The position numbers were made by a program, and so were the translations under genes. DNA of 64,000 bases, from the NCBI RefSeq assembly GCF_002262875.1, contig NZ_NKYE01000012.1, forward strand, positions 142,975 to 206,974. The letters are read 5' to 3'. The notes beneath the pieces are model-generated. The model was not told where the DNA came from, made no database searches, and saw only the letters and a program-made list of their open reading frames with translations. Origin of the DNA: Amycolatopsis antarctica. Lineage in GTDB: Bacteria > Actinomycetota > Actinomycetes > Mycobacteriales > Pseudonocardiaceae. Position 1 is the stretch's first letter, and the number at the start of each line of letters is the position of its first letter. Positions 56,629-64,000 of this stretch are shown here, one piece after another.

Positions 56629-57240
56629 TCAGGATCCGGCGGGAGCCAGTTTCGCCGCGACCTCGGTCACCCGGCGGCCGGCGAACTGGGCCGACTTCTT
56701 CGTCTCCTCGCTCACCGGGATCGTGCCCTGCCCGTCGGTGTGCGAGGGGCCGTACGGGGTGCCCACCTCGTACTGGATGGGGTCGGTGTAGCCGGGCGTC
56801 ACCAGGATCCCGCCGAAGTGGTGCACGGTGTTGTAGAGCGCCAGCAGCGTGGACTCGCGGCCGCCGTGCGCCGTGCCGGTGGAGACGAATCCCGAGTAGA
56901 CCTTGTCCTGCAACTGGCCCTTCGCCCATTCGCCACCGAGCGAGTCGATGAACTGCTTGAGCTGGGCGGCCACGTTGCCGTACCGGGTCGGCGTCCCGAA
57001 GATCACCGCGTCGGCCCAGCGGATGTCCTCCGGGGTCGCCTCGGGTACGTCGGCGGTCGCGTCCAGATGCGCCCGCCAGGCCGGGTTCGAATCGATCGCG
57101 GCGTCCGGCGCCAGTTCACGCACCCGGCGGATCCGGACCCGCGCACCGGCGGCCTCCGCCCCCTCTGCCACGGATTCGGCCAGGGTGTGCACGTTGCCGG
57201 TGGAGCTGTAGTAGATGACCGCGACCTTGGGCTGTGTCAC
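56629..57240 (-). CDS. wrbA: NAD(P)H:quinone oxidoreductase, WrbA type
   Basis: A 203-residue flavodoxin-like protein with FMN motif IYYSSTGNVHTLAE near residue 9, GTPTRYGNVAAQLKQF and TGTAHGGRESTLL, typical of WrbA. It reduces quinones by two electrons and protects against redox stress. The GTG start has a GAGGAGG ribosome site. Confidence 0.93.
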   Translation of the reverse strand: MTQPKVAVIYYSSTGNVHTLAESVAEGAEAAGARVRIRRVRELAPDAAIDSNPAWRAHLDATADVPEATPEDIRWADAVIFGTPTRYGNVAAQLKQFIDSLGGEWAKGQLQDKVYSGFVSTGTAHGGRESTLLALYNTVHHFGGILVTPGYTDPIQYEVGTPYGPSHTDGQGTIPVSEETKKSAQFAGRRVTEVAAKLAPAGS

Positions 57241-57472
57241 GTGGAATCCTCCTCGTTCACGAATCGGACTGGCTGCCCTTGTGCTCTTCCCCGGCCAACG
57301 TGTGCCCGGACGCCGCGCATTCCCGGCGACGCCGATCGCCCCCATCCGCGTGAGATCGCTCTCCGCGGCCCGGGAACCGGACCGGTCACCGCACGGAGTG
57401 GGGCGCGCCCCACCACCGATTCTGGTGCGGACGCCAGTGTCCGGCGGGACGAACGCCGCCAGGCTGACAGCC

Positions 57473-58471
57473 ATGACCTCTCTCGCGAGTACGCTCGCGC
57501 ACCGGGCCGCCCGCCTGCACCGCCCACTTCTGATCGTCACCGCCGCACTGCTGGTGATCGGTGTGGTGGGCCTGGGCGGACTGCTGCTGGACGACCGGGA
57601 ACTACTCGGCCTGCCGATCTGGGCGAAAACGGTGAAGTTCGGCTTCTCCTTCGGTCTCTACGCGGCCACGCTGGCGTGGATGATCGGGCTGCTCACCAGG
57701 GCCCGCCGCTGGGGGTGGTGGCTGGGCAGTGTGGTCGCCGCCGGGCTGGCCTGCGACATCGTGCTGATGGTGGTGCAGATGATCATCCGCGGCAGACGGC
57801 TGCACTTCAACCACGCCGACGAGACCGACCGGATGATCCACAACCTGCTGGCCACCGGTACCTACGCGGCGTTCGTCGCCACCGCGATCGTCGCGCTCCT
57901 GCTGTCGTTCCAGCGCCTGCCCGACGTCTCGCAGGCCGCGGCCGTGCGCGCGGGTCTGCTCGTGACGCTGGCCGGCCTGGGGATGGGCACGCTCATGTTC
58001 AGCCCTACCCCCGAGCAGCAGGCCGCGCTCGACACCGGAACACGCCCCGGGGTGGTGGGATCACACGGCGTCGGCGTACCGGACGACGGCGCCGGGCTGC
58101 CGATCCTCGGCTGGAGCACCGAGGGCGGCGACCTGCGGGTCGCGCACTTCGCCGGGCTGCACGCGCTCCAGTTGCTGCCGCTGCTGGCCGTCGCGCTGCT
58201 CCTGCTGTCCCGGCGGTACGCGGGGCTGCGTTCGCCCTACGTCCGGCGCGACCTCGTCCGGGTGGCCGCGTCCGCCCAGCTCGCCCTCGTGGCCCTGCTG
58301 ACCTGGCAGGCCCTGCGCGGCCAGTCGGTGATCCACCCGGACCTGTGGACCCTGCTGACGGCGGGCGCGATCGCCGGCTCGGCCGCGACCGGATGCGTTC
58401 TCGCGCTGCGCCGCCGCCGGGCGGCGACCGAGCCGGAGCCGGTGACCGTCACCACGTCCGGGAATATTTAG
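57473..58471 (+). CDS. Integral membrane protein of unknown function
   Basis: Not recognised. 332 residues with about seven or eight hydrophobic segments (for example PLLIVTAALLVIGVVGLGG and ALQLLPLLAVALLLLS) and a conserved-looking polar loop HFNHADETDRMIHN between helices. Composition suggests an enzyme or sensor in the plasma membrane, but nothing identifies it. The Bcr/CflA gene follows 50 bp later on the same strand. No clear ribosome site is seen before the ATG. Confidence 0.7.
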   Translation: MTSLASTLAHRAARLHRPLLIVTAALLVIGVVGLGGLLLDDRELLGLPIWAKTVKFGFSFGLYAATLAWMIGLLTRARRWGWWLGSVVAAGLACDIVLMVVQMIIRGRRLHFNHADETDRMIHNLLATGTYAAFVATAIVALLLSFQRLPDVSQAAAVRAGLLVTLAGLGMGTLMFSPTPEQQAALDTGTRPGVVGSHGVGVPDDGAGLPILGWSTEGGDLRVAHFAGLHALQLLPLLAVALLLLSRRYAGLRSPYVRRDLVRVAASAQLALVALLTWQALRGQSVIHPDLWTLLTAGAIAGSAATGCVLALRRRRAATEPEPVTVTTSGNI

Positions 58472-58521
58472 TACGTCTATGCAAGTTCTTCTCCTCGGCA
58501 CCGACGAGCGGCAGGAGAACG

Positions 58522-59781
58522 ATGAGCACGGGCACCGCGACAGTCCCGGACCGGGTATCCGAGACCACCACCCCGGCGCCCCGCAGGCTCAGGTACGCGC
58601 TGATCCTCGGCGGGCTCTCCGCGTTCGGCCCGCTCTCGATCGACATGTACCTGCCCGCGTTCCCCGGGATGACCGGCGACCTCGGCACCGCCGAGTCCAC
58701 GCTGCAGCTCACCCTCACCGCGTTCGTCATGGGCCTCGCCGTGGGCCAGCTCGTCATCGGGCCGCTGTCCGACGCGCTCGGCAGGCGCAGGCCGCTGATC
58801 GCCGGAATCGCCGTCTACGCGGTCGCCTCGGTGCTCTGCGCGCTCGCGCCGTCCGCGGAACTGCTCATCGCCGCCAGGGTGCTCCAGGCACTCGGCGCCG
58901 CGGCCGGGATCGTGGTGGCCCGCGCGACGGTGCGGGACCTGTTCTCCGGCACGGCGATGACGAAGTTCTTCTCGATGCTGATGCTGGTCAACGGCCTCGC
59001 CCCGATCCTCGCACCGGTGATCGGCGGCCAGGTCCTGCAGTGGACCTCGTGGCGGGGCGTGTTCGTCGTGCTCACCGTGTTCGGCGTGCTGTTGCTGGCC
59101 GTCGTCGCGATCGCCATGCCGGAACCGCTGCCGCCGCACCGGCGCAGGCCCGCCCGGATCCGCACCATCGCGGCCACCTATCGGGGCCTGCTCGGCGACC
59201 GCGCGTTCGTCGGCTACGCGCTCACCTCCGGGCTGACCTTCGCCGGGGTGTTCGCCTACATCTCCGGTTCGTCGTTCGTGCTCCAGGAGGTCTACGCACT
59301 GAGCCCGCAGCAGTACAGCCTGGCGTTCGGGCTGAACGGCATCGGCATCGTGATCGCCGGGCAGATCAACGGCCGCATCGTCGGGCGCTTCCCGGAACGG
59401 GTGCTGCTGCGGGCCGGACTGCTCGGCTCCACGACGGGCGCGGTGGCGATGGTGGTGGCGGCGGCGACCGCGGCACCGTTGCCTTACCTGATGGTGCCGC
59501 TGTTCCTGGTCGTCTCCGGGATCGGGCTGATCATGCCGAACACGATGTCGCTGGCCCTGGCCGATCACCCGCACACGGCAGGCGCCGCCTCCGCGCTGCT
59601 CGGGGTCGTGCAGTTCGTCGTCGCGGGCCTGGCCTCGCCGTTGGTCGGCCTGTTCGGCGAGGGCTCGGCGGTTCCGATGGCCTCGATCATGGCCGGGTTC
59701 GGCCTGCTGGCCCTGCTGACGTTCAGCACGCTCACCCGCGCCGGGATCGCGGCCCCGCCCGCGGTGCGGGAAGCGGCCTGA
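58522..59781 (+). CDS. Bcr/CflA family multidrug efflux MFS transporter
   Basis: A 419-residue, 12-helix major facilitator protein. SAFGPLSIDMYLPAFP at the first helix and QLVIGPLSDALGRRRPL (motif A) identify the Bcr/CflA drug-H+ antiporter group. It exports small hydrophobic compounds; the substrate is unknown. CAGGAGAACG precedes the ATG. It converges with a tiny cysteine-rich ORF 10 bp past its stop. Confidence 0.92.
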   Translation: MSTGTATVPDRVSETTTPAPRRLRYALILGGLSAFGPLSIDMYLPAFPGMTGDLGTAESTLQLTLTAFVMGLAVGQLVIGPLSDALGRRRPLIAGIAVYAVASVLCALAPSAELLIAARVLQALGAAAGIVVARATVRDLFSGTAMTKFFSMLMLVNGLAPILAPVIGGQVLQWTSWRGVFVVLTVFGVLLLAVVAIAMPEPLPPHRRRPARIRTIAATYRGLLGDRAFVGYALTSGLTFAGVFAYISGSSFVLQEVYALSPQQYSLAFGLNGIGIVIAGQINGRIVGRFPERVLLRAGLLGSTTGAVAMVVAAATAAPLPYLMVPLFLVVSGIGLIMPNTMSLALADHPHTAGAASALLGVVQFVVAGLASPLVGLFGEGSAVPMASIMAGFGLLALLTFSTLTRAGIAAPPAVREAA

Positions 59782-59791
59782 CCGGGGGCGG

Positions 59792-59857
59792 CTACTTGCA
59801 GGCCCCGCAGCAGCCGCAACCGGGTCCGGAACACGAGGAACATCCGCAACAAGACAT
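59792..59857 (-). CDS. Tiny cysteine-rich peptide (metallothionein-like)
   Basis: A 21-residue frame with eight cysteines: MSCCGCSSCSGPG then CGCCGACK. No ribosome site, but TATAGC (59872-59867) lies nine bases before the ATG, suggesting an almost leaderless transcript. The CC, CxC and CxxC spacings are those of metallothioneins. It sits between convergent efflux and divergent flavoprotein genes. Chance cannot be excluded for so short a frame. Confidence 0.45.
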   Translation of the reverse strand: MSCCGCSSCSGPGCGCCGACK

Positions 59858-59929
59858 GCACAGCACGCTATACGTCACGGACGGGCCTGCTGCACCGCTG
59901 CGCGAGTGATCCGGCGGTGACGGTGGGTG

Positions 59930-61168
59930 TCAGCCGAGGCTGCCGAGATCGCCACGGACGAGCTCGTCCTCGGTCACCCGCACGTCCTCCTCCACCAGTC
60001 GCTGCAGCGCGTCGCCGTCGTCCCACAGGTTGACGTTCAACGCGGCGCGCACCGTGCCCGCGCGGGTCCAGAAGGCGATGAACTCACGGCCGGTCAGGTC
60101 GCCGCGGACGACGAGCCGGTCCGTGCCCGGATCCGCGAGACCGCGGTACTCGCAGCCGATCCCGCCCGTCTCGGGGTCGTACTGGTCGGAGAAGAAGTAC
60201 GGCGCAGCGGTGTAGGGATCGTGCGCGCCGAGCAGGTTCCCGGCCACGTGCTCGCCCTGCCCCTGGGCGTTCGCCCAGTGCTCCACGCGCACCCGCCTGC
60301 CGTAACGGGGGTGATAGTGCGCGGCCACGTCTCCGGCCGCGTACACGTCCGGGGCGGCGGTACGCAGGCCCGCGTCGGTGCACAGCCCACCGTCGTCGGC
60401 GATCTCCAGCCCGGCCAGGTGCCCGAGATCGGCCCTGGGCGCCGCGCCGACGGCGACCACCACGACGTCGGCAGGCAGCTCCGTGCCGTCGTCGAGCCGC
60501 ACCCCGGTCACCGCGTCGGGCGTCCCGGTGAACTCCACGACACCGGTCCCGAGCCGCCAGCTCACGCCCTTCTCCGCATGCAGGTCGCGGAACACCCCGG
60601 CCACCCGCTCGCCGAGAACGTCGCGCAACGGCAGGGAGACGTTGTCCACGACCGTCACCTCGGCCCCGTGCCCGCGGGCGGCGGCCGCGGCCTCGGTGCC
60701 GATCCAGCCCGCCCCGGCGATCACCACCCGCCCGGCTCCGCGCAGCGCCGCCCGCAGGGACAGCGAATCGTCCACGGTGCGCAGCGTGCGCAGTCCCGGC
60801 AGGTCACCGCCGGGCACCGGAAGCGACCTCGGCCGGGAGCCGGTGGCGAGCAGTAGCCGGTCGTAGCCGTGCCGCTCGCCCGTCCCGTCGTGCACCACGC
60901 GGGCGCCGAGTTCGATCCGTGTGACCGGGACGCCGAGGCGCAGGTCGATGTCGTGCCGCGCGTAGAAGCCGGCCTCGTGCACCCGATCGGGTTCGTCGGC
61001 CTCCCCCGTGAGCACGCCCTTCGACAGGGCGGGCAGCTCGTACGGGTCGTGGCCCTCCTCGCCGAGGACGACCACCTCCCCGGTGTAGCCGCGCTCGCGC
61101 AGCGCCCCCGCCGCGGTGGCTCCCGCCAGTCCGCTTCCGACGATCACGACGCGCTGCGGTTCCGGCAT
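59930..61168 (-). CDS. FAD/NAD(P)-dependent ferredoxin reductase-type oxidoreductase
   Basis: A 412-residue flavoprotein: FAD motif VVIVGSGLAGATAAGALRE, second motif VVIAGAGWIGTEAAAAARGHG (part), DVYAAGDVAAHYHPRYG, and a C-terminal reductase domain (VEHWANAQGQGEHVAGNLLG in part). This is the rubredoxin/ferredoxin reductase family that feeds P450s and dioxygenases. No ferredoxin or P450 gene is nearby, so its partner is unknown. Confidence 0.9.
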   Translation of the reverse strand: MPEPQRVVIVGSGLAGATAAGALRERGYTGEVVVLGEEGHDPYELPALSKGVLTGEADEPDRVHEAGFYARHDIDLRLGVPVTRIELGARVVHDGTGERHGYDRLLLATGSRPRSLPVPGGDLPGLRTLRTVDDSLSLRAALRGAGRVVIAGAGWIGTEAAAAARGHGAEVTVVDNVSLPLRDVLGERVAGVFRDLHAEKGVSWRLGTGVVEFTGTPDAVTGVRLDDGTELPADVVVVAVGAAPRADLGHLAGLEIADDGGLCTDAGLRTAAPDVYAAGDVAAHYHPRYGRRVRVEHWANAQGQGEHVAGNLLGAHDPYTAAPYFFSDQYDPETGGIGCEYRGLADPGTDRLVVRGDLTGREFIAFWTRAGTVRAALNVNLWDDGDALQRLVEEDVRVTEDELVRGDLGSLG

Positions 61169-61374
61169 GCCCGGCTCCTCTTCGACGAGTAGATGGCGAG
61201 TGGACGGCGCGTGGACGGCCCCGCACCGGCGACGCTACGCCCGTCACCGGGTGGCGGGCAGCGCGAGAAAGTCCGGAATCTTTTCGCCGATCCGCGTCAC
61301 GAGGTCCACGCCGCAGCGTCACCACCCCGGCACGCAATGAGATCGACGGGCATCGACGATGAAGGGCGGGGGCC

Positions 61375-61647
61375 GTGTCGGAACTGGCGGAACGCAACGA
61401 ATGGGCGATCAACTGCAGGGATCTGTCCGGCAGACGGCGCCAGCTCACGGTGTACGCCAGCCGGGACCGGGTGGTTCTGGTGCCGCCACCCGGTGAAGCG
61501 GCCGTGCTCGAGCCCCTCGAGGTCGGCAGGCTCCGTGCCGCGTTGCGCGACGCGGTGGTCCTGGTCGGGCAGACCCCGGCGCAGGAGCTCCTCGCCCGCT
61601 ACGAGGCGGCGGCCAGGGTCCCGCGGCACCGCTCGGACGACCACTGA
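61375..61647 (+). CDS. Small conserved-looking hypothetical protein
   Basis: Not recognised. 90 residues starting MSELAERNEWAINCRDLSGR, with a beta-rich N-terminal half and a helical C-terminal half ending RHRSDDH. GAAGGGCGGGGGCC is a good ribosome site before the GTG. Lies alone between the reductase and the O-methyltransferase. Confidence 0.6.
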   Translation: MSELAERNEWAINCRDLSGRRRQLTVYASRDRVVLVPPPGEAAVLEPLEVGRLRAALRDAVVLVGQTPAQELLARYEAAARVPRHRSDDH

Positions 61648-61705
61648 CCGCGATGCTCCCACCACGGCCCGCCGCCGGTCGCTAGGCTCGTCCGCGGGAG
61701 GCGAC

Positions 61706-62386
61706 ATGAGCGATGAGCAGGATTCCGCGCAGCAGACCTGGACCGCGGTGGACAGGTACTTCACCGACTGGCTGATCGGCAACGACCCGGAGCTGGACGC
61801 CGCGATGGAGGCGAGTGACGCGGCAGGGCTGCCGCCGATCGCCGTCACCCCCAGCCAGGGCAAGCTGCTGCACCTGCTCGCCCGTTCCTGTCACGCGCGG
61901 CGGATCCTGGAGATCGGCACCCTCGGCGGGTACAGCACGATCTGGCTGGCCAGGGCGCTGCCCTCGGACGGTCGCCTGGTGACGCTCGAGTCGGAGCCGG
62001 CGCACGCCAGGGTGGCCCGCGCCAACCTGGAGCGGGCGGGCGTGGCACACCTGGTGGACGTGCGGGTGGGCAAGGCGCTGGAGACGCTGCCCACGCTGGC
62101 CGGTGAGGGGCCGTTCGACCTGATCTTCATCGACGCCGACAAGGTCGGCAACGCGGACTACTTCTCCTGGGGTGTACAGCTTTCCCGGCCCGGCAGCATG
62201 ATCGTCGTGGACAACGTGGTGCGTGGTGGCGCCGTCGTCAACGCGAACAGCAACGACCCGTCCGTGCAGGGCGTGCGCAGGCTGCACGAGGTGATCGCCG
62301 CCGACCACCGGGTCAGCGCGACCAGCCTGCAGACCGTCGGCGAAAAGGGCTACGACGGGCTGACCCTCGCGCTGGTCACCGGCTGA
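61706..62386 (+). CDS. SAM-dependent O-methyltransferase (COMT-like)
   Basis: A 226-residue class I methyltransferase: ILEIGTLGGYSTIWLARAL (motif I, near residue 70), LVTLESEPAHA, the metal-binding FDLIFIDADKVGNADYF and VVDNVVRGGAVV. It resembles catechol-type, metal-dependent O-methyltransferases. The acceptor is unknown. GGGAGGCGAC precedes the ATG. Confidence 0.9.
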   Translation: MSDEQDSAQQTWTAVDRYFTDWLIGNDPELDAAMEASDAAGLPPIAVTPSQGKLLHLLARSCHARRILEIGTLGGYSTIWLARALPSDGRLVTLESEPAHARVARANLERAGVAHLVDVRVGKALETLPTLAGEGPFDLIFIDADKVGNADYFSWGVQLSRPGSMIVVDNVVRGGAVVNANSNDPSVQGVRRLHEVIAADHRVSATSLQTVGEKGYDGLTLALVTG

Positions 62387-62387
62387 C

Positions 62388-62421
62388 CCGCACCGCGATA
62401 CGCCGACGTGTCGCGGTGCGG
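62388..62421. terminator. Palindromic hairpin between convergent genes, related to the GTCGAC repeat
   Basis: A 15-bp stem CCGCACCGCGATACG / CGTGTCGCGGTGCGG with one mismatch and loop CCGA, directly after the O-methyltransferase stop. The centre ATACGCCGACGT looks like a diverged copy of the GTCGAC-centred repeat at 24125 and 30218. It may serve both as terminator and as a member of that family. Confidence 0.65.
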
Positions 62422-62467
62422 CGGGCGCGGTGCGGCGGAGTGCGGTGCCGAGGATCGGGGTGCGGGG

Positions 62468-63865
62468 TCAGCACTCGATGACGTTGACGGCGAGCCCGCC
62501 GCGCGAGGTCTCCTTGTACTTGACCTTCATGTCCGCCCCGGTCTCGCGCATCGTCTTGATCGCCTTGTCGAGGGTGACGATGTGGCTGCCGTCGCCGCGC
62601 ATCGCCATCCGAGCGGCGTGGATCGCCTTCGACGCGCCGACGGCGTTGCGCTCGATGCACGGGATCTGCACCAGACCGCCGACCGGGTCGCAGGTCAGCC
62701 CCAGGTGGTGCTCGACGCCGATCTCGGCGGCGTTCTCCACCTGCGCGGGCGATCCGCCCAGCACCTCGGTGAGTCCCGCGGCGGCCATCGCGCACGCCGA
62801 GCCGACCTCGCCCTGACAGCCCACCTCCGCGCCGGAGATGGAGCCGGTCTCCTTCAGGATCACGCCGAGCGCCCCCGCGGTGAGCATGAAGGTGATCACG
62901 CCGTCGTCGTCGGCGTCGCGAATGAAGCGCTGGTAGTAGTGCAGCACGGCCGGGATGATCCCGGCGGCGCCGTTGGTGGGGGCGGTGACCACCCGCCCGC
63001 CGGAGGCGTTCTCCTCGTTGACGGCCAGCGCGTAGAGGCTCACCCAGTCCATCGCGTACAGCGCATCACCCGCACCGTCCTCGTCGAGAAGCTTGTGGTG
63101 CAGGGACTTCGCCCGCCTCGGCACCTTCAGTCCGCCCGGCAGCACCCCGCCGTTCGCGCAGCCGTTGTGCACGCACTCGACCATCACCTGCCAGATCTCC
63201 AGCAGGCCCGCGCGCACCTCCTCCTCGCTGCGCCAGGAGAGTTCGTTGCTCAGCATGATCCGGCTGACCGGCAGGCCGGTGGCCGCACAGTGCGCCAGCA
63301 GTTCGGCGCCGGTGCGGAACGGGTACGGCACCGGTGTCGCGTCCTCGACGATCGGGGCCGCCGCCCGGTCGGCCGAGTCGACCTCCTCGGCGTAGGACTC
63401 GTCGCGGACGAAGCCGCCGCCGACCGAGTAGTACGTACGTTCCCGCAGCAGCGTGCCCTCGGCGTCGAAGGCGCGGAAGGTCATGCCGTTCGGGTGGGCG
63501 GGCAGCGACCGTCGCCGGTGCATCACCAGGTCGCCGTCCTCGGCGAACCGGATCTCGTGCTGTCCCAGCAGGTTCAGTCGCTTCTCGGCGCGCATCCGCT
63601 CGACCCGCCCGGCCACGGACGCGGTGTCCACCGACTCCGGCCGTTCACCGGAGAGCCCGAGCAGCACGGCCTTGTCGCTGCCGTGGCCGAATCCGGTCGC
63701 GCCGAGCGAACCGAACAGCTCCGCCTTCACCCGCGCGGTGTTCGGGAGCAGGTCCTCGGCGGCGAGGCCCTCAGCGAAGGTGTGCGCGGCCCGCATCGGC
63801 CCGACGGTGTGTGAACTCGACGGGCCGATGCCGATCGAGAAGAGGTCGAAAACGCTGATCGCCAT
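62468..63865 (-). CDS. sdaA: L-serine ammonia-lyase (iron-sulfur type)
   Basis: A 465-residue single-chain enzyme with the N-terminal [19 protein letters not shown] loop and [4Fe-4S] cysteines in [29 protein letters not shown]. It converts L-serine to pyruvate and ammonia. Length and domain order match the fused SdaAB type. The ATG is the first possible start after the preceding stop, 10 bp from the upstream gene fragment. Confidence 0.95.
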   Translation of the reverse strand: MAISVFDLFSIGIGPSSSHTVGPMRAAHTFAEGLAAEDLLPNTARVKAELFGSLGATGFGHGSDKAVLLGLSGERPESVDTASVAGRVERMRAEKRLNLLGQHEIRFAEDGDLVMHRRRSLPAHPNGMTFRAFDAEGTLLRERTYYSVGGGFVRDESYAEEVDSADRAAAPIVEDATPVPYPFRTGAELLAHCAATGLPVSRIMLSNELSWRSEEEVRAGLLEIWQVMVECVHNGCANGGVLPGGLKVPRRAKSLHHKLLDEDGAGDALYAMDWVSLYALAVNEENASGGRVVTAPTNGAAGIIPAVLHYYQRFIRDADDDGVITFMLTAGALGVILKETGSISGAEVGCQGEVGSACAMAAAGLTEVLGGSPAQVENAAEIGVEHHLGLTCDPVGGLVQIPCIERNAVGASKAIHAARMAMRGDGSHIVTLDKAIKTMRETGADMKVKYKETSRGGLAVNVIEC

Positions 63866-63875
63866 TGATCATTCC

Positions 63876-64000
63876 CTAGCGTTGGAGCCGGGTGAGGAGG
63901 CTGCTGGCCTCCTGCGCGGCCGGGGCGTGGTTGTCCAGATGCCGCAACTGCTCCGGCAACGACTCCCCACGATGCTTCTTCGTCTGCGCGTACAACCGAC
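63876..64000 (-). CDS. C-terminal end of an unidentified protein (5' part outside window)
   Basis: Only about 41 codons are visible, ending HAPAAQEASSLLTRLQR and a TAG stop. The frame stays open to the window edge and uses typical high-GC codons. Too little is present to name it. It is co-directional with and 10 bp upstream of sdaA, so it may be in the same operon. Confidence 0.55.
   Translation of the reverse strand, partial: RLYAQTKKHRGESLPEQLRHLDNHAPAAQEASSLLTRLQR

Overview
The window is very GC-rich DNA (apart from one AT-rich island at about 20.5-21.7 kb) with many GTG starts, ATGA/GTGA gene overlaps, mycofactocin, F420-type and SARP/AfsR genes. This points to a mycolate-type or Pseudonocardiaceae-like actinobacterium; the genus cannot be fixed from sequence alone.

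Region 1 (1-19.1 kb) is one extended mycofactocin/alcohol-oxidation locus. On the minus strand, reading leftwards, are mftA, mftB, mftC, two mycofactocin-system FadH/OYE oxidoreductases, an EtfA/FixC/FixX/EtfB electron-transfer set, and mftE running off the left edge. A divergent TetR gene (mftR) is followed by an NDMA-dependent methanol dehydrogenase, a MoxR ATPase, a CoxE-like VWA protein and the mycofactocin methyltransferase mftM. A histidine kinase/response regulator pair and a second iron alcohol dehydrogenase close the locus. An 18-bp palindrome of the same sequence lies upstream of both alcohol dehydrogenase genes. Taken together the locus encodes cofactor synthesis, cofactor-dependent alcohol oxidation, a probable route for the electrons, and regulation.

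Region 2 (19.2-24 kb) is rearranged. It holds an intact lpd, a truncated duplicate of the lpd 3' end, two near-identical copies of an unknown 92-residue protein, and an AT-rich island with two small predicted secreted proteins and a leaderless small gene whose end is fused to the duplicated lpd flank.

Region 3 (23.2-42.2 kb) carries ordinary accessory and housekeeping genes: an acyltransferase, a Ddn-like F420 protein, a PLP dehydratase, an XRE/DUF397 pair, a decayed proline iminopeptidase, an SMP-30-like protein, a phosphatase, an APH/SDR pair, a secreted subtilase, an acyl-CoA synthetase, a DNA-polymerase-I-like protein, a YqcI/YcgG-cupin fusion and an APC permease. It is full of short tandem repeats and GTCGAC-centred palindromes at gene junctions.

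Region 4 (42.3-55.2 kb) has hrpA flanked by two large SARP/AfsR-type regulators. Each regulator sits beside secreted cell-wall-hydrolase-like genes whose promoters contain two GTNTAGYG boxes spaced exactly 11 bp, as expected of SARP operators.

Region 5 (55.3-64 kb) holds an FMN alpha-hydroxy-acid oxidase, WrbA, an unknown membrane protein, a Bcr/CflA exporter, a tiny cysteine-rich peptide, a ferredoxin-reductase-type flavoprotein, an O-methyltransferase and L-serine dehydratase. No rRNA, tRNA, CRISPR array or transposase gene was seen.
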